Positions 45,300 through 57,400 of a DNA stretch of 64,000 nucleotides are shown here, piece by piece. The notes below the pieces were generated by a model. That model searched no databases and was not told the origin of the DNA. It saw only the letters and a program-made list of their open reading frames with translations. Source of the stretch: Volutella citrinella. Taxonomy: Eukaryota; Ascomycota; Sordariomycetes; Hypocreales; Nectriaceae. The position numbers and the translations under genes are program-made. The DNA lies in contig JAWZSP010000003.1 in NCBI GenBank assembly GCA_034401135.1, forward strand, positions 1,116,001 through 1,180,000. Reading direction: 5' to 3'. The first letter of the stretch is position 1, and each line of letters opens with the position of its first letter.

Positions 45300-48200
45300 A
45301 TGACACAACCAATCGACATCCCAACCAGCAAAGGTCGCCTCCAAGGCGCGACGCTCGGGCGGAGCCTGTTTCCTAAGGATGAGGGCCCTTATTTTGGATA
45401 TATTGAAGTCTTCGAAAGGTACCCTTGTTTGCCCCTAGAACCCGGCCATCCTAACTTGCGTAGCGGCGACATCTACCGCGCTCTCTCCTCTGGATCTGGC
45501 AAATATGTCGAGATTAGCACGAGATGTTCCTTGCCCGCTCTGTGCTTCATCGTGGAAAAGGATAGAGCTTCGCGAAGCATAACAATTGACATCACAAGCT
45601 CCGGCCTGAGGCAAGCAACATCGCGCGCCGTCTTGGGCTACAACCCCTCCGTCATTGACACCACTGTCCCGCCCATTACTCTGGACTTCCGGACACTGCT
45701 TCAGCATTATGACTCTCTCAAGACCCATTTGAGTTGCCTTTGTGAGCAGCTTCCATACGATGAAGTGACGTTGGAGATGCGCCTACTCGTCGATGACCTT
45801 ATACTGGAGCGAGCACTGTACGATGGCTTGGGGATGGAGGCGCTATGTCGCCAGCAAGTCCTCAGTGTCTCCCATCTCGAGGACATACACCTGCGCAACA
45901 TCGCCATCGGTTTAGGTGAGCTGGAGGATTGCTTCAGCAAAGGACTGGTGTCCGATGCTGCCGGATGCCAGCATCTCGCTGCCTTGGGCGCCAGGTACGC
46001 AGACTTGGCGCGTGCTGGAGACTACTCGGAGCTCCGCAGTCTTTGCGAACCGATCGTGAGATCGGGACAAATTGAGCTCCATTACGATCCCTCACTGCTG
46101 ATGGAGGTGCTGGAAGGGGGTCATCTTGACGTCTACCAGTACATTCTGGACTTGATCGACCGGACAAAGCAGACGTCCGTAGAGATCCCCGATCCCCAAT
46201 ATTCAGATGTGACCTTCGATCCGCTCTTGGTGGCCATCCAATTGGGCCATGCAGGTGCCGTTCAGTCGTTCATAACGGAACACATGACATTTGAAGGCTA
46301 CGTGTTTGACGGCACCGACGCCACCAAGGACATCATATTCACGCCATTGGTCGCTGCGGTGTTCTGGCAACACACCCACATTGTTCGTTTATTGCTGCAG
46401 GCAGGGCCGATTTACCACGCGAGTATGCCTCAGGCCAGCGCAATGGCAATGGAGTTTGGCTCAGCGGACTTGAGCAAGGCTTTGTTGGAAAACTTCCGAG
46501 ATGGCTCTCCCGCGACTTTCTTCCGTGACACCTTTTCCTTCATGGCTACCTCGAAGCGTCAGAATGGAACCCTCCAGAGCTTGTACTACCCAGTATTTCC
46601 TGTCAATCCTTCTCCTCCGTTGCCACAGAAGAGTGTTTCTGGCATTGCCAATGCCCTCTCCGGATTAACGACGTCACTTCCGAGTCATGAAACGTGCTAT
46701 ACGTTGGATGATGCTCACAGCTCCCTCATGGCAACACCAATGCAGATCGAACCACCTGAGCTTACAACTCCCACAGTCCTCATCGGTTCTGGATCCAGTT
46801 ACCAAACCGTCTTCACGGGTGACGCTATCGGTACCAGCTTTCAGCTAACCGAAGGACTTGGGCCTCACATTTCTTACACGCGGAATCACAGGCTTCGTCA
46901 GTCTCTAGGTCGACGCTTTATGGAAAGACTTGAACTGAGGGTTGCCGAATTGCTGCATGAGTGTCGTCAACATCATCGATCAAGGGCCTACGAAGAGGTA
47001 TCAAAGTATTTCTTGAACTACGAATGCGTCTGGAAATCTGGAATAGACTGCTTTCACCAAATTACCAGAAACCAGCCTCCGTCAAGTTTGGTGGAGGTGT
47101 TGCGGGCGCTCCTCGTTGCAGATGCTCTGACCTGTCAAATCTTGCAGCAGGGGCAAGAATTAGATTCAGAGTAAGAGAAACCCCTAACTGTCCTGACGAC
47201 CGTTCGGGCTTGCTGATGCAACATTTCAGGTTTTTGAAAGATCTCGGCCGGTGGAGGACACTGCTGCAAGGCTCTGAGCAAACCATGTTTGACAACATCG
47301 TAGGTGCAGTGTGGGGTATCGACTATATTCCAGCGGAAGGGGTAGCCGACGGCGATGCTGCCGAGTTGTATGGTTTCCAAGAACTCATACAGCACTTGAT
47401 TTCTGTTGAAGACGGTAAACCATACACGTCCACGTCTTACGGGGCCAGACTCCGGACGGTCCAACGGGAAATGATCAGTCGTGGGCGGAAGGCTCGGTGG
47501 AATCGACAACTAAACCTCAGTCCCGAATCTAGCAGCTTCCAGAGCATCGATAGCGCGCTGGGTATACTCACACAGGAAACAGAATCATTCTCATTCCAGG
47601 AAGATGAACTTGATATCGGCGATATCATCGATCTGGAGGCCTTCGGCGAGGAATATCCCGACCCCGGGCCATCGAATTTGGAGGAAACCACTTCGGGCCC
47701 AGCGGCATGGAAGGATGTGCAACCAGTTATCGTGCTGCTCTTCGCCTCGGTTGCCTTTTCGGTTGCGCTGACTGTAGTATCTGGTAAGTAAAAACCAAGT
47801 TTGAGTGGCAGGAAATCAAGAAATTGCTAACGGGCCGATCAACAGCTATCCAGGACGATCCGGGAGAACTCCGTACTGTAGAACTGCCCAAGATGTCGTC
47901 GGGTTACGGTCGACCCCGCGCAGTTGTGGCCGAGTTTCTCAGCTTCAACTCAGAGGAGAGTACCTCCTACGATTCAGGGGTTGATGCCCGAACACCGCTA
48001 TCAGAGGAGAGTGTATGGATCCGAGAGATGAAGAAGGCAAGTCAGAGAAACACCCGGATCGGATCACTCAACCCAACAGGGTCCACCGCTACCGGAAGCC
48101 CAGGCCGTCTGGGAGTGCCGGGGTCAGTGAGCAGTCTAAGGTGAGCAATATCAAATGTCCCTTGGGCGAGAGGGGACGAAAATAGAAACAGGCAATGTCA

Positions 48201-48467
48201 CTAAATCGATGGCGCAGTGGCTCATCTCTTGTCTCGGCCGACTTCTCATCAGATACGGCACGCTCGCAAGAGCGACGTGTCAAATGCACGTCGTGCAGCA
48301 AGACGTTTTCGAGCGTGAGCAACCGGAACAAGCACACGCGTGAAGGCTGTGCGTTCCGAGACAAGAAAGGATACAGGTGTAGGAACGGAAATTGCAACAG
48401 AGTGCTTACAACAAAGTGGTACCGCAACACACACGAACAGGAACGGTGCAGAAACCGGCCGGGATGA
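45300..48467 (+). CDS. 989-aa protein: ankyrin-like middle, one membrane helix, C-terminal zinc fingers
   Basis: Four exons: 45300-47170, 47230-47783, 47846-48140 and 48218-48467. Introns are 59, 62 and 77 nt, all GT-AG, and join the frame. The ATG at 45300 opens MTQPIDIPTSKGRL; the frame upstream starts only on GTG. Residues about 225-420 contain ankyrin-like helix pairs (SLLMEVLEGGHLDVYQYILD, PLLVAIQLGHAGAVQSFI, TPLVAAVFWQHTHIVRLLLQAG). An acidic segment follows (DELDIGDIIDLEAFGEE), then a clear hydrophobic helix VIVLLFASVAFSVALTVV at about 785-803. The last exon holds two C2HC/C2H2-like fingers (CTSCSKTFSSVSNRNKH and CNRVLTTKWYRNTHEQ). I know no named gene with this order; related architectures occur as hypothetical proteins in filamentous ascomycetes. 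A membrane-held regulator released by cleavage is a speculation. Confidence 0.8.
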
Positions 48468-51400
48468 AAGGAACTTGGGGATGGACGGCGAGGCTGTGAA
48501 AGAGATATGGCTTGTTTCAGTGCCTCTTTCGGGCATATGATTGAGATTACTCTGGCCGAGTTGAGGCAATGCACGTGGAGGATTTGGTTCTTTCTGTCAG
48601 GGCAGGCGGGGCGGGACGGGTTGAAGGAGGCTTACTGCACCAAGCAATGGAATGCAGGACCAGAACGGGAAGAGGCACGCTGCGTACACCATCAGAACGG
48701 GACGGTGCATGGGGTGATGGGTGAGAAGGTAGGAGATGGGCATCAAGGGGGTGGGTGGCCAAGGTAATTAGATGGGCGCAGGGGACTGACGGGCAGTTTT
48801 GGCTGCATTGTGCATGGTGCCCGTGCCCGCCGCCCCACCAGGCAATGATGTGCGGCGCTCGGTATAAGTGGCAATCTGGAGTGATGGGATATTAATAACC
48901 ACCGGTGGCGGGCTGCGGCAGCTGCTTTTCCAAGGGAGCCCGGTCTTGTACAAGTCTTGAGAATTAAGAATGGCGTAACGGCGGCTCATTTCCCTTGGTT
49001 TGAGGGCGAGGCGCAGTTGAGATTATCGGCAGCGAAAGCTCCAGGTTGGGACGTTGGGCACCCCTGCCTAGTGCACCGCTGGTGCGGGTGGGCGCAAGCA
49101 GTGATTCTTATTTCCAAACAGAGGTTAAATCGTCGACAGGCGGCACATCTTTTAGGCGCGCGACCAGACGCAAGGGCCAACGGGGAGTGGGCGCGTGCTG
49201 GGCCAACGCCATCATTGGCTCGCGGCTCTGGCGAAACGTGAAACCTTTGCGTGGCTGTGCCAATTTGCTTGTCTCTGTCAAGCGCCGTGCATGGCATGTA
49301 GGACTAATGGAGGGCGGGTTTTATGACTGTCACGCCAGGCGGGAAAGGAGGCGGGCGGGAGGCGGCGGCGGTTGTTCTCAATCGGGGCATATTGATCGAT
49401 CCAGGCCATCCTTTCCATCCACCCATCCCCAGCCAAACAGCGACCAGCATCGTCGATGGGCATCGAGCGCCGCTGCCACGTCTTCTTGAATACGAAGCCA
49501 CATGCGTACTATGGGGCTCTGACTGAGTGGCCGATGACATTAGTTCCGCACCGTGATCGAGGCGATGGGTGCCACTGAGGCAGTGAACGGGATGCGGAAG
49601 ACGGCTGCCGTTGCTCCCTCCTAAGCCCAGTAGCATTCCGGGAAGCGACCTGGATGGATGGGTGCATGGGTGGGTGTGTAGATGGAAGAGAGATCGTCTA
49701 GGCAGGTGAACGCCATCATAGGTCGATCCACGGCTCTCAATTCTATGAGTGTGCCTGCCTCGATGGGTATTTCTGGCTGAGACTCCAAGTGGCCACCATC
49801 ATCGGCGGAGCTGTCGCCGCTGCTGTTAACTTGTGTGCTTCGTCCGCCGCTCCGGCGGTGTTGATTGCGGGTGATGGCATAGCATCACAGGGGTTGATCC
49901 ACACGGGAAGTGTGTCCGCCTCGCCCGCAGGTCACGGCGCGGACCAGGCCGGGCTCGCGGGCTCTGTGCGACGGCGTGCCCCCGAGTTGCCTCTTGGCCC
50001 TGTGAGGCAGCCGGCTTATGGCGCCGACCCACCAAGCCTACTAAGGCAGTGAACTGCCACCGAGAGAGTGGGCAACCTGCTGGAAGGATGTTCCCTACTT
50101 CGCTTCACCGGATTCAACTGCAACACACAGTAGTGCTCCTGTTTGGAGATGGGTCATGGAGTGGGCGGAGGAGGATGCATCATACATACTGCCCCCGTCT
50201 CTTGGGCTCGCCCAGTCTTGGCTTTGCGGTCTGCAGCTCAGTTACCGCCTCCGCAGTGCCTAATGGGTGGAAGGATGCGGGCGAGGGATGCAAAAGTTAG
50301 GGCCGAGCGTACGTTCATTGGCAACCTGTGCCTCCGAGGTAGGCAAGCGCTACCTAGACGCGGAGGGTCGACCAATGCCAGGCACTGGGCCTATCACTGA
50401 TACCGCGAGCGCCGATGCTACCTGCCTTGGCGACAGTACCTTACTTGAAGCAGGAGGTGGGTGGTGGCAGGAACCTCCACAGGCCGAACAGTCACCTTAT
50501 TGCTCCTACGAAACATTACAGGCAGCCGGCACTGATTGCCTTGTTGCGGGCGTTTACAACAATTCAGTCACCCTCGCAGTGACACCATACAAGTCCCAAG
50601 ACGATCAATGCAACGACGACTTAGCAAAGTGTACATGACGAGATCCAAGCCTGGCGTGACTCGCCCCATAATGGACAAGATTAGAACAAGTCACTGTCTG
50701 CTGCCTGCCAAGGTTCCCTCCCGCGGGCCGCAGCAGTGGCAGCAGCAGGCAGGTAGAGTCCTGGGGGCCAAAAATCGCTGACAAGTTACTGGTAGGGCTG
50801 AGGCGAAGCGCGCCCACGTTGCGTTGGTTGACTCAACCCGGCGGCACAGGCGGCGGGACGACCTGCCAAGGTCACAAGGCGAGACGCGAGGCGAGACAAG
50901 ACAAGCCAGGCCAAGGCAGCGAGCGAACACGGGAGATACACCACGACTCTCACGAATCTTTCAGCCTCTTCTGTGGTTGTCCCATCTGTCCCATCGTGGC
51001 CACTGCCACGGCAAATCGTGCTCAGATCAATTGCTGCAGTCCTAAAATAGGAATATCTAGGTGTGATCCGCCCCAACCCTGCGATCTGGCCTCGTTAGAG
51101 CCAAAAGGTGGGCAGGCGGTGACTGCGGACGAGGCTGTGATGCTTCAGTTGACGCTCACGACAGGCGAAGCCAAGCTTCTTCAGGGCACAAGAAGGACGC
51201 ATGGCCTTGAGAGGTCTTTGGCAGGAGGGGTTCTTCCAGGGCATCTTCGGCAGAGCACTACGGGTGGCCAGCAGCTACAGCTTCGAGGACAACGCCAGCA
51301 AGCAGAGCAGTAACCAGGCCTGGGCCCATGCTGCAGGTATGAGATGAGGACCGACTGCGCCCAGGGCCCAGGCTGGGAGAGAGCAGCATGCAGAGGGTGT

Positions 51401-52654
51401 GTGTTCTCGATGGCACTAGTCCGTTAAGAGCAAAATCGAGCGCTCGCACCTCTGGAGTGCGGAGAGCACTGACCAAGGCCACCCCCACCAAGCTGATCGG
51501 CCAGGCATGGGCAAGGGTAGTCATTGTCATGGACAGGCATATGGGGATGGAGATGGGGATGGGGTTTAGGGATGTGGATGGCTGGCTTTTGACCCGAGAC
51601 TGGGCAGAGACCCACCGTCGCCAAAAAAGACCCCTGGTTGCCTCGCTGGGCTGAGGCAGAGCACCGGCAGCTCGTCCAGTCCTGTCCCAAGCCTGTGGTG
51701 TGACGGGGGTCGGTGGACAGGACAATCGACAGCAGCAGGCAGGGGGATGGGTCGACTGCAGAGCAAAGCAAAGCAAGCAGTGAGCACCGGGTGATGGGTA
51801 TGGTGGCATGGCACGGCACGGCACACAAAGGTATAGGATGGGATGGGATGGGATGGTGTCGTTGCGGGCGGCAGGACATGAATGACTGTTGCCCACCCCG
51901 CCCGCTGGCTTGTTGCTCTCCTCCCGCCAGTCACTCAGTTGCTAACTTTATCAAGCAGTCACTCACTCGCTTCCGACACTCGCTACTGACTCTATGTGGA
52001 GGTGAGAGGCTGCAACCGAGCCTGGGCTTGCGGTGGTGAGGGGCCACCACCAGCTCTGGAGCACAGACAGAGAATCGCACCAAGAACAGGACCATCCATC
52101 CTTGCCGCGCCTAAGCTCCCACCATCTGCGGGCCATGGCTATGGCTGTGGGTGAGTGAACATGGCCATGGCAGCTATGAGTCCATGACATCCCATCCCAT
52201 CCCATCCTTGCCGTGCCATGCCCTGCCAGGCCCCGATACCCACTTCTCAAATTCCGCCTGGAGTGTTGCAAGGGCGCCATGCTCAAATCGGACATAAAAA
52301 TCGTGGGCCGTTGGGACCCTCATGCCTCACCCCCCCTCCCCCGGGCCTGGATATACACACCCGAAGCTCTGAGCTGGCGCGGGCTTGCTGCTGGTCATCA
52401 CCAGGAGGTCATCCTACATTACATATTGCATCCTATCCCATCCGGTCCTATCCTCTCCCGCCCTATCCATATCTTTAAAAGCGCCTCGTCCCAGTCTCAC
52501 CATCCGCCACCTCACATCGTGGGCAACGGGTTGAATACATCAACAACAAGACAATTCGGCAAATGCCCATAACTACCTCGACTCCAATCGCTCCAGATTT
52601 CCCCCAATTCAGCTACAACCACCAAGCCCCTAGTGGCCGTCTACCCCTCCCATC
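48468..52654. other. Gene-poor region, about 4.2 kb
   Basis: No supported gene. Frames at 50267-50638 (+) and 51258-51896 (-) have no motif or splice partner. The region 51540-52210 carries GGGAT/CCCAT microsatellites and a loose inverted pair. The last about 200 bp are CT/CA-rich leader with a TTTAAAA element near 52475 that could serve the Clr5 gene. Confidence 0.5.
51805..52226. repeat. Imperfect inverted pair built on GGGAT and GGCACG repeats
   Basis: The left arm (about 51805-51856) reads GGCATGGCACGGCACGGCAC and then, after a gap, (GGGAT)n. The right arm (52188-52226) reads (CCCAT)n and then TTGCCGTGCCATGCC. The arms are complementary except for an insertion in the left arm, with a spacer of about 330 bp. 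Confidence 0.5.
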
Positions 52655-54455
52655 ATGGCGACTACTCTCTCATCCCCCAGGCCTTCAAACACAAACACAC
52701 CGTCCGTCGGCGACTCGGACGAAGCTAGCGTAACCATGCCGCGCTCTCTTCCCCGCAAGCGAATCCCCAGTCATGAGTGGGAGAAGAAGAAGGCAATCAT
52801 CACCCGCCTCTACCAGGAGGAGAAGCGGTCTCTCAAAGAAGTCATGGACATCCTCGCCAAGGAGCATGGCTTCACAGCAACGTGAGTGCCTCTTTTCCTC
52901 GAGCCGCCCAGAGCCACCCAATTCGCTAACGCGCAGCGTCCCCAGCGTAAAGATGTTCAAGTCAAGAATCTGGAAGTGGGGCCTCGACAAGAAGCTCAAG
53001 AGCGACGAGGTGCTCGCCATCCTCATCCTCAAGACAGAGCGAGAAGCCCAGGGCAAGACGTACGAGTTCACCATCCGTGGTCAGCGCGTCGACATGGACA
53101 ACATCAACCGATACATCCGCCGCAACCCTTCCCTCGTGGCCCGCTACCGAGCCGGCCAGGTGCCCAGCCAGCAGACCTTCAATGAAGTGCAATGCCTCTC
53201 GCCACCCCCATCACCAGCACCCAGCCACTCCATGCTGCCCTTGCCGACGCCCACAGACGTCTTTGGCAGCCCCATTGACGCCGCCGTCTCCATCTTCACC
53301 AGCTACCTCGACCAGTCCTTCACCAGCGGTATCTGGGACTGCGAGTGGAACGTAGGCTGCGTGAGCCGCAACAGCCGCGACAGGAGCGACGAGCTCTTCG
53401 AGCGTGTGCTGGCCAGCTTCAGCCTCGTCAACCGCTTCATGATGCGCAAGGACGGCGTTCCCATCAGCAACGTGCTGAACCCCGCCTTTGAGTTCCTCAA
53501 GGAGATTATCGAGTTCGAGAGCCCCGTCTTCGCCGCCCGCACCGTGTGCCTGATGTGGTACCTCGACCGACACCACCGCCACGACCTCCTCCGCGTCGTC
53601 ATGGACTACATGGCCGGCCTGGTGCCCATCCTGTTGGGGCAGGACCACCCCATGGCCCGCATCTGGGTGATGCTCGGCTCGCCCATGTTCTCCGACTACT
53701 ACCGGCTGGCGACCAGCCTGTACAGCGCCCTAGGACCCCTGCTCGAGGACCGACTTGGCCCCGCAAACTCGCTGACTGCCATCCTCTATGGCGACTACAT
53801 CGACTGCCTACTGAGCCACGGGCAGTCGTCCGAGGCCCTCACAGTGGCCAACAACTACCTGGCCAACGCCGAGTCGACAGGCAAGCACCACCCGTGGCTC
53901 GTCGAGCTGGCCATCGCGCAGACTGCAGTTCTGTGCAACGCCAAGGAGTCCGAGGGCAAGTACGGCGAGGCCATGGACTGCCTGCACAACCTCAAGAACC
54001 GCGAGATGCTCGATGACCAGGAGGCCATTGTCAACGTGCAGCTAGGCAACTACAGCGTGCGAATGGGCGACAACCAGCAGGCAGTGCACTGGTACCGCGA
54101 GGCGACAAGGCTGGCGGTGGTGCGCGAAGGCGACGACCGGTTCCTGCTCACCTGCCTGGCCAACCTCGAGGTGGCCCTGGCCAAGGACGGGCAGCCGGCC
54201 GAGGCCGAGCGGGTGCACCAGTACCGGGTGTCGCGCCTGTCCGAGTTTGCAAAGGAGTCGAGCACCTTTGCGAGCCTGCCCTACGAGATGGACCAGTCAG
54301 AGATGTCGGTGGGCACCGGCAGCCCATCCGACATGCCCGACCTAAGTCTTGGCCAAGAGACGCCCAATTGGCTCTGGCAGGACGATGTGGCGGCGGTCGG
54401 TTTGCAGTGCCATGATCAAACACTGGCCGTTTCTCCGAGCCAAATGAGTGGCTGA
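52655..54455 (+). CDS. Clr5-domain protein with TPR-like C-terminus, about 578 aa
   Basis: Exon 1 is 52655-52881; exon 2 begins at 52946 (or at 52937, see below) and ends at 54455. Residues about 35-100 across the junction form a Clr5 domain: RIPSHEWEKKKAIITRLYQEEKRSLKEVMDILAKEHGF, then KMFKSRIWKWGLDKKLKSDE. A basic IRGQRVDMDNINRYIRR stretch and a Ser/Pro linker follow. From about residue 220 on the protein is all-helical, with TPR-like pairs such as NYLANAESTGKHHPWLVELAIAQTAVL and LGNYSVRMGDNQQAVHWYREATRLA. Clr5 was first described in a fission yeast silencing factor and in ascomycetes usually heads proteins of unknown role, many probably nuclear. Two acceptors 9 nt apart (52936 and 52945) both keep the frame, giving isoforms with or without three residues (V-P-S). 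Strong third-position GC bias confirms coding. Confidence 0.88.
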
Positions 54456-57400
54456 GAGAGCCGATGCGATCCCCTCACCTCATACAACGGGGGACTGCAT
54501 CCTAGCTTGTCTCGACTGGTGCCCCGCCCCACGACACAAACGATTCGACAACACGATCAACACGATCAACACCACAGAACGCTGCCTCTAGCAGGTTCCC
54601 GTTGACAGTCACCAAAGCAAATTCTTCGATTCTTGATTATATCTTTTCAACTTTTTTTTTTGGTTGCCCCTTCTCCATGGAGGGGTCAACCTCCCATCCC
54701 TGGTCAAACTCTTTTTTTAGGAGGCTCACCCTTTCCCAAAGAGGCGACTTTTTTCGAGATTGCCAAATTGCGGGCGATACTCGGGGTCGGGACAGGGATC
54801 AGCACCGGGCAATGGCGTCGATAAGCATTGATTTAAATCTTTCCAGGAGTAACACGCAATGGGCGCAGCGAAGGGATATTACAGCATTACAATGGATGGC
54901 GCCCCAAGGCTGAGACAGCATTCGGTCTTGAGCAAGCAGACAGGGTTTGGGAATTGGTTTTCACAAAATATGGGAGGGCATGAGTCTGATTCGGATACCC
55001 GATTGGCGAGAGCGAAGGAAGCGATGTTCGGACAGGCAAACGAAGGACCAAAGCAAGAGCTGCTGAACTACTTTGTGGCATTTTCTTTTTTTTTCTTGGT
55101 GTCGGATGGCAGAGTCAGCAATGACAGATATGTGAAGCGGGCCAGGATGGGCTGCGTCAAGAGCAGCATTGTCGTATGCTAGCGAATTGCCTGGTTAGAT
55201 GGGCACGGGCTTGTACACTATTACTGCAACCAGAGAATCAGCAAAAAAACACCAAGATTACTTCAATGAGTCCCTCCCTGTCTGTCTGGCTGCCTCCTCC
55301 CCTGTTTGGCTGGTGCCTAATTGCGCAACTCCTCGCTGGCACTCGAGACTCGTTCTGGATAATGGACTCGCTCGGTCGACTATTCCAACACAGAGCAACA
55401 TGCTTTAGCGCTGAGCAGCTCCGCTCGACACGAAGGGAATGGCATCGTGTTGCATCGCAGTGCAGCCGCATCGCATCGCCCAGGCCGAACCATGGCACCA
55501 CCAGGCGGGCTCAAAGGCGGGTGGTTTGCATCGAGTTTGGATTAGACCAAGGACTCGCCGATGCTTGCTGGACGTGGGCCCCCTCGATGATCCATGCCTA
55601 GGGACTGCAAGCGCAGCAAGGCGACGCGGCGCTCGCCAAAGGGCGTTGCAGGGGGCGGGAGACGAAGGGCGGGGGCCGTTGATGTGACTGCCAGTGGTTA
55701 TGTGAAGTGGTTGGAGGAGTCATGGCCCATCATCAGCCGCCTGGAACAACCCCCGTCCTCGTTCAACCACGTCGTTGGGGCGCGCTTATTGGAGCAGAGG
55801 CGCAGCGTCTATGGGGACCGCCGGGACCTGCAGGCTGCACACCACTGCATCAGGGCCATGGCTGCCTCAGACTCTCAGCGAGTTTGGGCGGCGGCGCATC
55901 TCACCAAGTTTGGCCTAGCGCCACTGAATGGCGAGCTCTGGCTGGGGGTTCTGGCTCCCTGGCCAATCCGGCGCGCGCATCCGCCCTTTTGTTGCTTCTC
56001 GCTCGTGCACGCTCTGGCCACCAACGGGCGAGCCGTGGTTTGGCGTCATCACTGGTCCGTTGATTGCATCTCGGGGCAATGGCGGCAGAAAGCTGTCTCG
56101 GTGTTCGGTCTTGGAAACGGCGGGCGGTCCTTCACTCTGCCCGGCCGACCAACCATGGCAGCGCAACGACGGGGCGGGGCAGGATGGGAAACGAATTTGG
56201 GTCGGGATACGGGTAGTGTCCCCTGTACTGGACTGGACCGCCACCACGGGTTGGGGTTGGGCTTGGGGCCGGGGCCACAGTGGGACTCGTGCATGTGGGC
56301 CTTGTCTCTCTTCATCATATCGTTTCTGCGGCTGATTAACGGGATGGGCCAAAGCTGCTGCTGATTTCTGCTTGCGCTGGGTCGACGATTATGATGATGC
56401 CCTCACCATGGCCGCCTCCGTTGGCGTTTGCGCGAGGCTAAGCCCAGCCCAGCACGGCGGGGAAGGGAGGGCCTTTTGAGGAGGCAGTGTTTGCGTGCCT
56501 GGCTAACTGATGAATGTTATCGCCATTAAGCGTTTGGTCGCGTTTCTATTTACAGAAGCTCCCGCGAGTCTCTTCAACGGTCGCCCAGATGGGGGTGGCT
56601 TTGCTCGGCATGGGCCACAGTAGTCGCCAGCACTATCCGTACACTGGCAACTAAATTGCTGCTTGTCACTGTCACAGTGTCGAGCGGCCGGCCGGGCCTT
56701 GAGAGACGAGACTGCTCCTCATCGGGTTACGGTGGCGCCGGCCGCATAGCGCCAATGCCCCTCCGTGGACCGTTGGCTGGACCGGGGCTCCACCGTTGAA
56801 GCAAAAGGCCGGCGTTTCAGCATTTTGGGTTTCTTGCGCCGCTCTCCCTTCATGTTCGAGAACCCCATCATCGTCATCGTGAGCATCATCAACCCACCAC
56901 CACCAACCCCGGCCCGAAGATGATGTGCACGCACATGAGGTAGCAACGCACTTGCGCACGCTGACACACATACACACCGCCGTGGGCTGAGAACCAGCAG
57001 ATGGTAAAGAGGGCACGGGGCAGCACAGCTCCAGTGCCGATATGTAAGAGCGGGGAGGGTTGTGAAGGCCCATGGCGAAAACACAGCCGAGCTGTGAGCT
57101 GGCCAGCAGTGGGGCCGAGTCTACATGTAGTAATAGCACTTCTTGGGCTGGGCTGCTTCTTGCAGGCGCCTTATGGGGCGGCGGACAGGGGCAGGGGGTT
57201 GACTAACACGGACATGGACGCACTCTGCCACTCAGCTCTCTGTCTTCTTCTCCCCCTCAACTCTGCTTCCCTATGCAGGCTACGTATTGCTTAATTATTA
57301 TACAGTTGCTGCACTCCAAGGAACCGAAACCACATGCGCTGACATGCACTCGGGTACCCAGTTATCTATGAGTTGTCGTTGGGTTGTCGAGAGTCTTCAA

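Noticed and set aside
53211..53648. 145-codon minus-strand frame within the Clr5 gene
   Set aside because: Antisense shadow of a GC3-rich coding region.
55594..56364. 256-codon plus-strand frame
   Set aside because: No motif, uneven composition, overlapping long frames on the other strand, no promoter or splice context. Expected by chance in GC-rich DNA.
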